DNA of 64,000 bases, taken from positions 1-64,000 of the forward strand of contig CAJUBZ010000008.1 in the NCBI GenBank assembly GCA_910584795.1. Reading direction: 5' to 3'. The position numbers and the translations under genes are program-made. Shown piece by piece: positions 28,022 to 36,436 of this stretch. Position 1 is the first letter of the stretch. Each line of letters opens with the position of its first letter. Origin of the DNA: an uncultured Eubacterium sp. (GTDB taxonomy: Bacteria > Bacillota > Clostridia > Lachnospirales > Lachnospiraceae). The notes below the pieces were generated by a model. That model had not been told where the DNA came from. It was given only the letters and a program-made list of their open reading frames with translations, and did not search any database.

Positions 28022-29191
28022 TTAATTAATTAACTGTCTAATAAATTCATTAGACTTTGATAAATCTTGTTCCCATAACAATGATGCAACGCCAACTACT
28101 TGTGGTACAGCAATACTAGTTCCGTGTGTTATGCCATTCATTCCAAAGAATCCTAAAACTCTTACCTTTTCTCCTGGTGCAGCTACATCCAGTTCTTCAC
28201 CTGTATTGCTAAAATCACTTATTTCTGATTCCGTATTTGTTGCCGCAACTGCCATTACTTCTTCAAACGCAGCCGGATATTCTACATCACTATCATGGTT
28301 TCCTGCGGCTGCCACCATTAAAATATTTGCTTTATATGCATCCTTTATAGCCTTTTTTAATGCTTTCGAATATGTTACTGTACCAAAACTCATATTAATT
28401 ATATTAATATCATTTTCAATACACCAATAAATACCTTCAACAATTCTACTAATTGGTGCTTGATTGTTTTGATCTAATACTTTTACGGAATATAATTCAA
28501 CATTTGAATTGACTCCTTGAACAACATTATCCTCAGTTCCTGCTATCACACTAGCAATATTTGTACCATGACCTGTAAGATCTTGATAGTATGTGGCAAC
28601 ATAATCTTCTGTTTCAACAAAATTTACACTTTTTACTAGGTTGATACCAGATATAAAATCAACACCTGAATCCAGAACTGCTACTTTGACTTTATCCTTT
28701 GTATTTGCCTTTTTATCTACTTTGTCTACATTTATTGCTTGTAAATTCCACTCGGCTTCTCTTTTTTCTTTTGTTTTCATCCGTTCTTTTTTTACTCGTT
28801 TATATAGTTCCTTTTTAGATTTACTACCCGATTTTACTTTACTAGCTTCCAATACCAAATCCTCTTCAATTATGATGTTGCTATTTTCATTCAGTTCTTC
28901 TGCTTCTTGTTCTGAAAGTTCCGCAACAATTATATTATTGTCAATAAAATTTTCTTCATTTTTTATTGATTCTTCACCAATAGCATTCAATGCTCTATTA
29001 TATGCTTTCTCATTTTTTGCAACAATGATATAATCTTTGTTTTCTCTATTATCTTCTGTTTTTTGTACTTTTTGTGTCGCATAAACAGACTCTATTTTCA
29101 CATCCAAGTTGAGTCCTGTTACCAACATTGCCATCACAAGAATTAATGACAATGTCCTTCTTAATACTTTTTTATTTACTTTGTGTTTCAT
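28022..29191 (-). CDS. Subtilisin-like S8 serine protease, interrupted by an in-frame stop
   Basis: A 389-residue protein with a signal peptide (about 12-38) and an inhibitor_I9-like prodomain (about 50-115). The catalytic triad is complete: Asp174 in AVLDSGVD, His208 in TGHGTNIAS and Ser359 in THGTSIAVPQ, with oxyanion Asn298 in AAAGNH. The frame stops at TAA in ...EFIRQLIN, within the final helices of the S8 fold, and stays open for another 313 codons afterwards. The active-site core is therefore made, but the fold's edge and the C-terminal domain are lost unless the stop is read through. A hairpin lies just upstream. Confidence 0.82.
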   Translation of the reverse strand: MKHKVNKKVLRRTLSLILVMAMLVTGLNLDVKIESVYATQKVQKTEDNRENKDYIIVAKNEKAYNRALNAIGEESIKNEENFIDNNIIVAELSEQEAEELNENSNIIIEEDLVLEASKVKSGSKSKKELYKRVKKERMKTKEKREAEWNLQAINVDKVDKKANTKDKVKVAVLDSGVDFISGINLVKSVNFVETEDYVATYYQDLTGHGTNIASVIAGTEDNVVQGVNSNVELYSVKVLDQNNQAPISRIVEGIYWCIENDINIINMSFGTVTYSKALKKAIKDAYKANILMVAAAGNHDSDVEYPAAFEEVMAVAATNTESEISDFSNTGEELDVAAPGEKVRVLGFFGMNGITHGTSIAVPQVVGVASLLWEQDLSKSNEFIRQLIN

Positions 29192-29237
29192 AGACCTTCT
29201 CCTCTCATTTAATTAAATTCTTTCGTTCTATAAAACA

Positions 29238-29281
29238 AACGCACCAAAACTTCTATTCCTGCTTCAGAAGTTTGATGCGTT
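29238..29281 (-). terminator. Terminator-like hairpin in the protease gene leader
   Basis: On the minus strand AACGCATCAAACTTCT pairs with AGAAGTTTTGGTGCGTT, followed by TTGTTTTATAG. It lies about 45 bp before the protease start codon and no minus-strand gene precedes it for about 0.9 kb. It may act as an attenuator. Confidence 0.5.
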
Positions 29282-29608
29282 ATGCTTTCTAATTATGTTT
29301 TTTCATCCCTTTTTCGTCCGCCCTAGATTTATCTTAAGTTTATTACATTTATATCTTTTTTTCAATCCATATTACCAATATTTTCCTAAAAATTAATGAA
29401 AGTATTTATGTAGTCGTTTATAGGATTTTACCCACTGAACTTAAAATTGTTATGTGTACTACTAACAAAACCATAGTACAATTAGTTTTACTTTTGCCTG
29501 CTTAATTAAGCCTCACATAAATCTTATTCATTTCCAATACTATTTACCGTTTTTTTATTAAGGTTGATTGTTTTAATCGTAACACGGTTACCCTCAGATA
29601 TAGAATTA

Positions 29609-29637
29609 TTGACAATTCAATTCCCTTAAGTTATCAT
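29609..29637 (+). promoter_or_regulatory. Putative sigma-A promoter
   Basis: A perfect TTGACA (29609-29614) and TATCAT (29632-29637) lie 17 bp apart, just upstream of the small membrane-protein gene. Confidence 0.65.
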
Positions 29638-29653
29638 AAAAAAAACATTAAGG

Positions 29654-30085
29654 ATGAGAAAACAAATGAAGATTATAGATTTGCTTTGGAAATTATGGAT
29701 GGCAATTATAAATATCGTGATATTTACATTTGGAGAATTAGCGCTACTAATTTTTATAGGATTAGGAAACTCTATACTTAGTTGTTTTATAGAGTCCAAT
29801 TTTATTATGCAAAAAATCGAGTCATTATGTCAGTTAGTTTGGGACAATAAATTGAATTCTATCCTAATTTTATTAATCGTTAATGCAATGTTAGTTATTG
29901 CATATATACTTATTGGAGGAGATATTTATGAATTAACTCCTAGCGATTCAACAAACAATTCTCCACAACAATTGAAACGCAAAAAAGAAGTGAAATTTTG
30001 GAATGAATATGAAGAAGAAAAACGACGTATTCGTGAAAAAGAAGCATTGGATGAACTTAAAAGAATTAATACAAATTTTAAATAA
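29654..30085 (+). CDS. Small two-helix membrane protein of unknown function
   Basis: A 143-residue protein with two hydrophobic segments (about 17-42 and 68-88), followed by a highly charged helical tail rich in Lys, Arg and Glu (about 108-143) that should lie in the cytosol. The start is uncertain: the ATG at 29654 sits too close to AAGG, and the ATG four codons later may be used. No family was recognised. It is alone on the plus strand between the split protease and pabC. Confidence 0.5.
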   Translation: MRKQMKIIDLLWKLWMAIINIVIFTFGELALLIFIGLGNSILSCFIESNFIMQKIESLCQLVWDNKLNSILILLIVNAMLVIAYILIGGDIYELTPSDSTNNSPQQLKRKKEVKFWNEYEEEKRRIREKEALDELKRINTNFK

Positions 30086-30170
30086 TATATATTATAGGCA
30101 TTTCCAATTTTTTTGGGATGCTTTTTTATCATAAAAAACCCACTCTAAATAGAAGGAAATCCTATCTGTT

Positions 30171-30896
30171 TTATAAATCGGCTCTTTTCATCAGATAATC
30201 TTCATTTAACCTTTTACTCATTTCCATTTTATCAAAGATAATATTATGAAACTTTCTCACTGGCATTATCCCCAACAGAGAGTTCGTCAAAAACATTTCA
30301 TCAAAAAATTGAACATCTTCTTTTTTTATAAAATCCTGTCTTACCCGATAGTTTTCGATAATATAATCTCTCATCACCCCCGGCAGCAAACCGCACTTCA
30401 TATCTGGTGTATACAACAATTCGCCTTTTACAAAGAATATATTTGTTGTAGCCCCCTCTGCCAAATAGCCTTTTGTATTGATAAAAACCGGTTCATCAAT
30501 TCCCTGTTTTGCAAATTTCCTTTTCTCCAGTATATTCACAGCACAGTTTAACATTTTATGATATATGCACATATCTGTTTCATTTCTTAAAATTTTACTT
30601 GTTGCAACCTCAAAACCATTTTGATATTGACTCAAGTGATATGTATTTTCTCTATGTAAAAATAAAATATTTTCTTCCGATACACATATCTTCAACACAC
30701 CATTTTTCATGTAATTCTTTCTTAAATAGCATAATATTTCTGTTTTAGACACTCTTTTGCCAATGTGAAGTCTTTTTAAGCTTTTTTCCATTCTCTGAAT
30801 ATGACGTTCTAAAAATACGGCTCTGCCGTCCACGACAGAGATTGTCTCGAACACACCGATTCCATATTGGTAACCTTCATCAACTTCACATCTCAT
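30171..30896 (-). CDS. pabC: Aminodeoxychorismate lyase (class IV aminotransferase)
   Basis: A 241-residue fold-type IV PLP enzyme. GVFETISVVDGRAVFLERHI is the typical N-terminus, and the segment EGATTNIFFVKGELLYTP is the cofactor-binding signature of the family. Its start overlaps the end of pabB by 11 nt, so the two are translationally coupled. It most likely removes pyruvate from aminodeoxychorismate to give p-aminobenzoate. A D-amino-acid or branched-chain aminotransferase is less likely in this context. Confidence 0.88.
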   Translation of the reverse strand: MRCEVDEGYQYGIGVFETISVVDGRAVFLERHIQRMEKSLKRLHIGKRVSKTEILCYLRKNYMKNGVLKICVSEENILFLHRENTYHLSQYQNGFEVATSKILRNETDMCIYHKMLNCAVNILEKRKFAKQGIDEPVFINTKGYLAEGATTNIFFVKGELLYTPDMKCGLLPGVMRDYIIENYRVRQDFIKKEDVQFFDEMFLTNSLLGIMPVRKFHNIIFDKMEMSKRLNEDYLMKRADL

Positions 30897-32256
30897 CTGT
30901 TCTACCTCTAATTGCCTCTAAAATAGCCTTAGCCTTTTGTTCTGTCTCTTCATATTCAAACTCCGGATCCGACTCACATGTTATTCCGCCGCCTACACCA
31001 ATATAGTATTTATTGTCTTTATAAACAGCAGTCCTAATAACAATATTCAAATCACAGCTTCTATCGAAAGATACATATCCGATACATCCCGTATAAATTC
31101 CTCTTGCCCCGTTCTCCACTTTATCAATAATTTCCATTGCCCTTTTTTTCGGTGCTCCTGTTATAGACCCACCTGGAAACATTGCCTGAAAAACCTCATT
31201 AAAACCATATTTATCTTCTAACTCCCCTTCAACATTTGCAACCAACTGAAATACTGTAGCATATTCTTCTACATGAAATAAGTCATTAACCTTAACACTT
31301 CCCGGAACACAAACTCTATTTAAATCGTTTCTTTCAAGATCAATAATCATCAACAACTCACTTTTATCCTTTTCAGAACACTTCAGCTCTTTTCTTAATA
31401 TTTCATCCTCTTTGTGGTTACTTCCCCTTTTTCTTGTTCCTTTTATTGGTCGTGTCTTAATATTTCCATTATTCATTTTCAAAAAGCATTCCGGAGAAGC
31501 ACTTACAATAACAAAATCTCCATAATTCATATATGCACTGTAAGGTGCCGGATTTGAATTTCTCAGATAACAGAATACTTCATATGGTTTTCTCTTACTT
31601 TCAACAATCAACTGTCTTGTTAAATTTACTACGTAAATATCTCCCTCATATATATGATTTATCATGCTATTAACAGATTGCACATATTTTTCTTTCGTAA
31701 AATTACTCTTCACTTTGATATCGGATATTGTTTCTGATTGTTTATAATCTGTTTCTTTTTTTAATATTGCTTCCAATTCTCCAAAGAAAGTATCCGATGT
31801 TTCACATTTTCCACTGGACGTGACAAAAATATCTCCATTGTTTAAATCTTCTATGATAAAATTATCATAAAAAGCAAATCCACATTCTAGGATTTGTTCC
31901 TCACTATTATATTCCATATTCCCATTTAATCTTCGTCCATAGTCATAGGAAAAATATCCAATTCCTCCAGATATAATAGGAATTGGATATTTATTGATTT
32001 CTATATTCTCATCTAAATATTTCTTAAAATATTCCTCAAAAGTTATATCCACCAACTTATCATTTACATACAATTTTCCATTTTTATTTATTAATTTCAA
32101 ATACGGATTCAAACCTATAATCGAAAAATGGTTGGCTTTATCAGCAAGAGAGGTATCAAGAAACACACTATATTTTTTATCTTTAAATAGTTCAAATATT
32201 TCTGCCGCACTTTTTTTCGTTTTAATTTTCTTTACAACCGTTCTCATAACATTCAC
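30886..32256 (-). CDS. pabB: Aminodeoxychorismate synthase component I
   Basis: A 456-residue chorismate-utilising enzyme. The key active-site motif reads RPIKGTRKRG; the lysine there marks PabB, whereas anthranilate synthase TrpE has alanine. Further motifs are NLTRQL, IVSASPECFLK, MFPGGSITGAPKKRAMEII and GIYTGCIGYVS. With PabA-supplied ammonia it converts chorismate to 4-amino-4-deoxychorismate. The start overlaps pabA by 4 nt (ATGA) and the end overlaps pabC. Confidence 0.93.
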   Translation of the reverse strand: MNVMRTVVKKIKTKKSAAEIFELFKDKKYSVFLDTSLADKANHFSIIGLNPYLKLINKNGKLYVNDKLVDITFEEYFKKYLDENIEINKYPIPIISGGIGYFSYDYGRRLNGNMEYNSEEQILECGFAFYDNFIIEDLNNGDIFVTSSGKCETSDTFFGELEAILKKETDYKQSETISDIKVKSNFTKEKYVQSVNSMINHIYEGDIYVVNLTRQLIVESKRKPYEVFCYLRNSNPAPYSAYMNYGDFVIVSASPECFLKMNNGNIKTRPIKGTRKRGSNHKEDEILRKELKCSEKDKSELLMIIDLERNDLNRVCVPGSVKVNDLFHVEEYATVFQLVANVEGELEDKYGFNEVFQAMFPGGSITGAPKKRAMEIIDKVENGARGIYTGCIGYVSFDRSCDLNIVIRTAVYKDNKYYIGVGGGITCESDPEFEYEETEQKAKAILEAIRGRTDEM

Positions 32257-32849
32257 TCCAGATGGTTATCTTTATACGACTCACAAATGTCAATAAAATT
32301 TTGCAATAACTCTAACCCATTTTCAGATAATAGTGCTTCCGGATGAAACTGCACTCCATATACCGGATAATCTTTATGTTTCATTGCCATAATTTCTCCC
32401 ATGGCAGATACTGCACATACATCAAGCACTTCTGGTAAATCATTCTTCGATACAATTAAAGAATGATATCTTGTAACTCTGCAAGGATTATCTATTTTGT
32501 TAAAAATCCCCTGCTCATTGTGAAATATTTCTGTAACCTTTCCATGCATAGGTTTTCCTTTTATAACATTTGCTCCGAATACCGAACCAATCATTTGATG
32601 CCCTAAACAAACACCTAATATCGGAACAATTCCTGCATAATGTTGAATAAAGACTCTTACATCTTGATATTCGTCCGGTTTTCCCGGACCCGGAGAAATT
32701 ATGATACCATCCACTTTTTCTATATCATTGTCTATTTCTTCAATAGTAATTTCTTTACCTGGTATAATTTTAACGTTCTTCTGCAAAATTCTCATATAAC
32801 TTACCAGGTTATATACAAAAGAGTCCTGATTATCTATCACGATATACAT
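32253..32849 (-). CDS. pabA: Glutamine amidotransferase subunit PabA
   Basis: A 198-residue class I glutaminase that feeds ammonia to PabB. The nucleophile Cys lies in GVCLGHQMIG, and the His-Glu pair in VYGVQFHPEALLSENG; IISPGPGKPDEYQD is the glycine-rich loop. Some organisms share this subunit with anthranilate synthase; no trp genes are present here, and the coupling to pabB supports the folate role. Confidence 0.92.
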   Translation of the reverse strand: MYIVIDNQDSFVYNLVSYMRILQKNVKIIPGKEITIEEIDNDIEKVDGIIISPGPGKPDEYQDVRVFIQHYAGIVPILGVCLGHQMIGSVFGANVIKGKPMHGKVTEIFHNEQGIFNKIDNPCRVTRYHSLIVSKNDLPEVLDVCAVSAMGEIMAMKHKDYPVYGVQFHPEALLSENGLELLQNFIDICESYKDNHLE

Positions 32850-32902
32850 TCAATTTCTCCACAATATCAACTATACTTTTAAAGCAATTAAGCACCTGAT
32901 AT

Positions 32903-34030
32903 TTAATAGTTTCCAAGTATCTTCATATTCAATGATTCTGCATTAATTCCACTTAATGCATTAATAACACCTGCCTGATGTGCTTTTCCTTCAAATTCCA
33001 CATAAAATCGGTACTCCCACTTCTTTTCCGGTACCGGTCTAGACTCAATTTTTGTCATGTTCAAATCATTATAAATAATGTGGGACAGCATCTGGTACAA
33101 TGAACCACTGGCATGTGGCAGCTGGAAACTGATACATATCAGTCCGGCATTTCGTCTGGCAATCTTCTCTCTGCTGACAATGATAAACTTTGTTGTATTT
33201 GTAGCATTGAAATTTGTACCCTGATATAAAACATCCAGCCCATAAATCTCTGCGGCATGGGCGCTGCAGATACACGCTCTTGATTTGTGAGTCTGCTCGG
33301 ATATATATCTGGCACTAATTGCTGTATTCGCCAGACTGACCTTCTCCCATCCATGTTCCTCTATAAATGCATTACTCTGCATAAATGCCTGAGGATGAGA
33401 ATACACCTCTTTCACATCCTCAATTTTTGCTCCTTTTACACCACATAAACAGTGGTCAATCTTAATATCAAAAGTATCTACCACATAATTAGAAAACTCA
33501 ACCAGCAAATCATATACATCCGTAACAATACCTGCAGATGAATTCGCCACTGGAAGCACTGCATAATCTGTCTTACCATCTCTGACGCATTTCATTGCCT
33601 CCCTGAATGTCGGTACATTTATGTATTCGGCATTGTCACCGAAATATTCTGTTGCTGCCTGCTGACCATAAGCCCCCGGAAGTCCCTGATAGGCTACCTT
33701 AACATCTTCCATATCCAGTTCATCAACAATATCAAAACCGATATCGTTGTTCACACCCTCTTCTGTGAGCATTTTGTACTGCATCTTTCTGCTCATTGCC
33801 ATAATCTGTTCAAACAACTCTTCCACACCATGGGCATAAAAATCATTGCTTGCCTTATCCTTCAAAGTCACAATCTTATCAATTTCCCTCTGTCTGTCAA
33901 GCACTGCTTTTCCAGTATTCAGCTTATACTGGGCAACATCTTTGCATACATCCATTCTTCTTTCAAAGAGTTTTACGATTTCATTATCAATATAATCAAT
34001 TTCTTTTCTGCTTTCCTGTAAATCCTTCAT
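32903..34030 (-). CDS. pheA: Bifunctional chorismate mutase / prephenate dehydratase
   Basis: A 375-residue P-protein for phenylalanine synthesis. The N-terminal ~90 residues are an AroQ chorismate mutase (EIDYIDNEIVKLFERRMDV). The prephenate dehydratase domain follows with VAYQGLPGAYGQQAA and the TTKF motif. The C-terminal ACT domain holds ESRPVPEKKWEYRFYVEFEG, the phenylalanine-sensing region. It lies between fol and pab genes on the same strand, so one transcript serves two chorismate-consuming branches. Feedback inhibition by phenylalanine is expected from the ACT domain. Confidence 0.94.
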   Translation of the reverse strand: MKDLQESRKEIDYIDNEIVKLFERRMDVCKDVAQYKLNTGKAVLDRQREIDKIVTLKDKASNDFYAHGVEELFEQIMAMSRKMQYKMLTEEGVNNDIGFDIVDELDMEDVKVAYQGLPGAYGQQAATEYFGDNAEYINVPTFREAMKCVRDGKTDYAVLPVANSSAGIVTDVYDLLVEFSNYVVDTFDIKIDHCLCGVKGAKIEDVKEVYSHPQAFMQSNAFIEEHGWEKVSLANTAISARYISEQTHKSRACICSAHAAEIYGLDVLYQGTNFNATNTTKFIIVSREKIARRNAGLICISFQLPHASGSLYQMLSHIIYNDLNMTKIESRPVPEKKWEYRFYVEFEGKAHQAGVINALSGINAESLNMKILGNY

Positions 34031-34108
34031 CTAATTCTACTCCAAAAATTTTATCTTTTATCTTCTTTTAACCTCTGATAATATTCACCGTTTGGCTTTT
34101 ACCTGTTT

Positions 34109-34969
34109 CTACTCCACTTTTCCCTTACAGCCACTGCAGCCTTCACATTTTCCAGACGGCTTTAATTCTTCCAGTATCTGGCTGACAGTCCTATTAAATA
34201 TTGGATGTATCCAATAAGGTGCAATCTGTTTTAACGGCTCTAAAACAAACAACCTCTTATGCATTTCGACATGTGGTATCTTTAAATCCGGCTCGTCAAC
34301 AATTTCGTCTCCATAGAAAATAATATCAATATCCAAAGTCCTTGGCCCCCAGTGAATATCTCTTGTACGGCCTGCCTCTGCCTCAATCTGATTTACTTTT
34401 TTTAATAATTCTTTTGGTGAATACAATGTTTCTATCTCAAGGCATCCGTTTAAAAAGTTATCCTGTTCTACCGGCCCGTAAGGCTCTGTTTCTATATAAT
34501 TTGAGACAACATTCACTCTGCAATTTTCATCATCATACAGGCTGTCTATTGCATTATTTAAATATGCTTCTTTATCACCCATGTTAGACCCAATGGATAA
34601 TATCGCTTTATTCCATTTTCTGCTGATGGTTACAGCAACATTGCCAAATGGCAGCCCTATCGGAGCATCCGGTTTATATATTGAAAAATCAATTTCTTTA
34701 AGCTTTGGAAACTCCCTCAGTAATGCTCTGGAAGTCTGTTCTGCTGCTGCTTCAATCAAATCAAACCTGTTCTCTGTCATAAACTTCGTTATAAACTCGC
34801 AGACCTTTGCATAATTCATCGTATCATTTAAATCATCGCTGACACCGGAAGTTCTAATATCCGTATGCAAAGTTGCATCAATATAAAACTTCTGTCCATT
34901 TATTTTTTCAAATTCTTCACAGCCATGATATGCAAATACCTCTAACTGTACAATTTTTATACTATCCAT
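34109..34969 (-). CDS. folBK: Fused dihydroneopterin aldolase / HPPK
   Basis: A 286-residue fusion. Residues 1-117 are FolB (KIVQLEVFAYHGCEEFEK, MNYAKVCEFI), which converts dihydroneopterin to 6-hydroxymethyl-dihydropterin. Residues about 120-275 are FolK (LSIGSNMGDKEAYL, RTRDIHWGPRTLDIDIIFYG), which pyrophosphorylates it. Fusing both channels the pterin towards FolP, encoded just upstream. An unusual Cys-rich tail, CEGCSGC, closes the protein and could bind metal; it is not part of either fold. Confidence 0.93.
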   Translation of the reverse strand: MDSIKIVQLEVFAYHGCEEFEKINGQKFYIDATLHTDIRTSGVSDDLNDTMNYAKVCEFITKFMTENRFDLIEAAAEQTSRALLREFPKLKEIDFSIYKPDAPIGLPFGNVAVTISRKWNKAILSIGSNMGDKEAYLNNAIDSLYDDENCRVNVVSNYIETEPYGPVEQDNFLNGCLEIETLYSPKELLKKVNQIEAEAGRTRDIHWGPRTLDIDIIFYGDEIVDEPDLKIPHVEMHKRLFVLEPLKQIAPYWIHPIFNRTVSQILEELKPSGKCEGCSGCKGKVE

Positions 34970-35036
34970 AAATATGCTCCATCATTTTGTTTCATAGAAT
35001 AACCAACTGCTTTTATCTTGCCCTATCAATCATTTT

Positions 35037-35855
35037 TTATGATAAATCTGACTCCTTAACAGCCTTTGCCATCATCATTGCCTGATAATTTTCTTTTACA
35101 TCATGAACTCTGAAAATACGGCATCCTCTCTCATATCCCATAACCGTAGTTGCCACAGTTCCTGCCATCCGCTCATCCTTATCCACATCTAATGTCAGCC
35201 CGATAACAGATTTTCTGGATGTTCCAAGAAGAATCGGGTATCCCAGTTCTTTTAATCTGTCAACTTGTTGAATTATCACAAGATTCTGCTGATAATCTTT
35301 TCCAAATCCCACTCCCGGGTCTAAAATAATCTGAGAATCCTGCACTCCTGCCATATGTGCTATATGAATTGATTCCTTTAAGTCTGACACTACATCTTCC
35401 ACATAAGAATCATATATTGTATTGTCTCTATTGTGCATCACACACACAGCCACACCAGCCTTTGCAACGAGTGCTGCCATATCCTGTGCTCCCCATTTGA
35501 ATCCCCATACATCATTTACCATGTCGATACCTGCATCAATTCCGGCTCTTGCCACATTGGTCTTATAAGTATCAAGGGATACACAGACATCAAATCTCTT
35601 CTTTATCTCTTCAATCACAGGTATTACTCTTTGAATCTCTTCCTCATCTGAAATCAGAGTATACCCCGGTCTGGTAGACTCTCCACCCACATCAATTATC
35701 TTTGCGCCATCCGTTATCATCTGTTCTGTGTGTTTTAGTGCTGCATCTATATTATTCCATCTCCCACCATCAGAAAACGAATCCGGTGTCATATTTAAAA
35801 TTCCCATTATTACCGGCTCTTTTTCCAAATCAAAAGAATACTTTCCAATCTCCAT
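35037..35855 (-). CDS. folP: Dihydropteroate synthase
   Basis: A 272-residue TIM-barrel enzyme that joins p-aminobenzoate to hydroxymethyl-dihydropterin pyrophosphate. Diagnostic segments are ILNMTPDSFSDGG, IDVGGESTRPG, ILDPGVGFGKDYQQN and LLGTSRKSVIG, which cover the pterin, phosphate and sulfonamide-binding loops. It lies 23 bp after folE and 67 bp before folBK. Confidence 0.96.
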   Translation of the reverse strand: MEIGKYSFDLEKEPVIMGILNMTPDSFSDGGRWNNIDAALKHTEQMITDGAKIIDVGGESTRPGYTLISDEEEIQRVIPVIEEIKKRFDVCVSLDTYKTNVARAGIDAGIDMVNDVWGFKWGAQDMAALVAKAGVAVCVMHNRDNTIYDSYVEDVVSDLKESIHIAHMAGVQDSQIILDPGVGFGKDYQQNLVIIQQVDRLKELGYPILLGTSRKSVIGLTLDVDKDERMAGTVATTVMGYERGCRIFRVHDVKENYQAMMMAKAVKESDLS

Positions 35856-35878
35856 TCTGCCTCCTGTTTGTGCCTATG

Positions 35879-36433
35879 CTACTTTAATAATGAAATCGTT
35901 TCATTTCTCAGCAAAATATTTTCTTCAAATTCGCCTTTTGCTGCAAAAGTAATCGTTCTGCTTCCTGGTTTCTTGATGCCTCTGGCAGACATACACATAT
36001 GCTCTGCCTCCACCATAACCAACACACCTTTTGCTCCCAGGCATTCTTCAATCGCTGCTGCTATCTGATTTGTCATCTGCTCCTGAATCTGAAGCCGTCT
36101 TGCGTACACTTCAACAGTTCTTGCCAGCTTACTGATTCCTACGACCTTTCCATTCGGAATATAGGCAATATGGGCTTTACCATAAAAAGGCATCAAGTGA
36201 TGCTCGCACATAGAGTAAAATGTAATATCCTTTTCAATGACTACATTCTCATTGTCGCACGTAAACGTTTTTGACAAATGCTCTGCAGGATTTTGGCTCA
36301 TTCCTGCACACAATTCTTCATACATCCGTGCAACTCTGTCAGGAGTATCCTTTAACCCCTCCCTATCTGCATCTTCACCGATACCTTCTAGTAATAATTT
36401 AATTCCTTGTTCAATTTTTTTCTTATCAAACAT
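35879..36433 (-). CDS. folE: GTP cyclohydrolase I
   Basis: A 184-residue enzyme making dihydroneopterin triphosphate from GTP, the entry step of the pathway. Zinc ligands are in MCEHHLMPFYGKAHIAYIP and HMCMSARGI. GISKLARTVEVYARRLQIQE is the family signature. It begins 3 nt after the folC stop, so coupling is tight. Confidence 0.96.
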   Translation of the reverse strand: MFDKKKIEQGIKLLLEGIGEDADREGLKDTPDRVARMYEELCAGMSQNPAEHLSKTFTCDNENVVIEKDITFYSMCEHHLMPFYGKAHIAYIPNGKVVGISKLARTVEVYARRLQIQEQMTNQIAAAIEECLGAKGVLVMVEAEHMCMSARGIKKPGSRTITFAAKGEFEENILLRNETISLLK

Positions 36434-36436
36434 CAG

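Larger units (their letters stand above)
29192..29653. other. Intergenic region between divergent genes
   Basis: This 462-bp AT-rich stretch holds one hairpin next to the protease gene and a promoter for the plus-strand membrane-protein gene. No gene was recognised in the rest. Confidence 0.6.

Noticed and set aside
30886..32256. Anthranilate synthase TrpE
   Set aside because: The active-site motif is PIKGT, as in PabB; TrpE has PIAGT. The folate context agrees.
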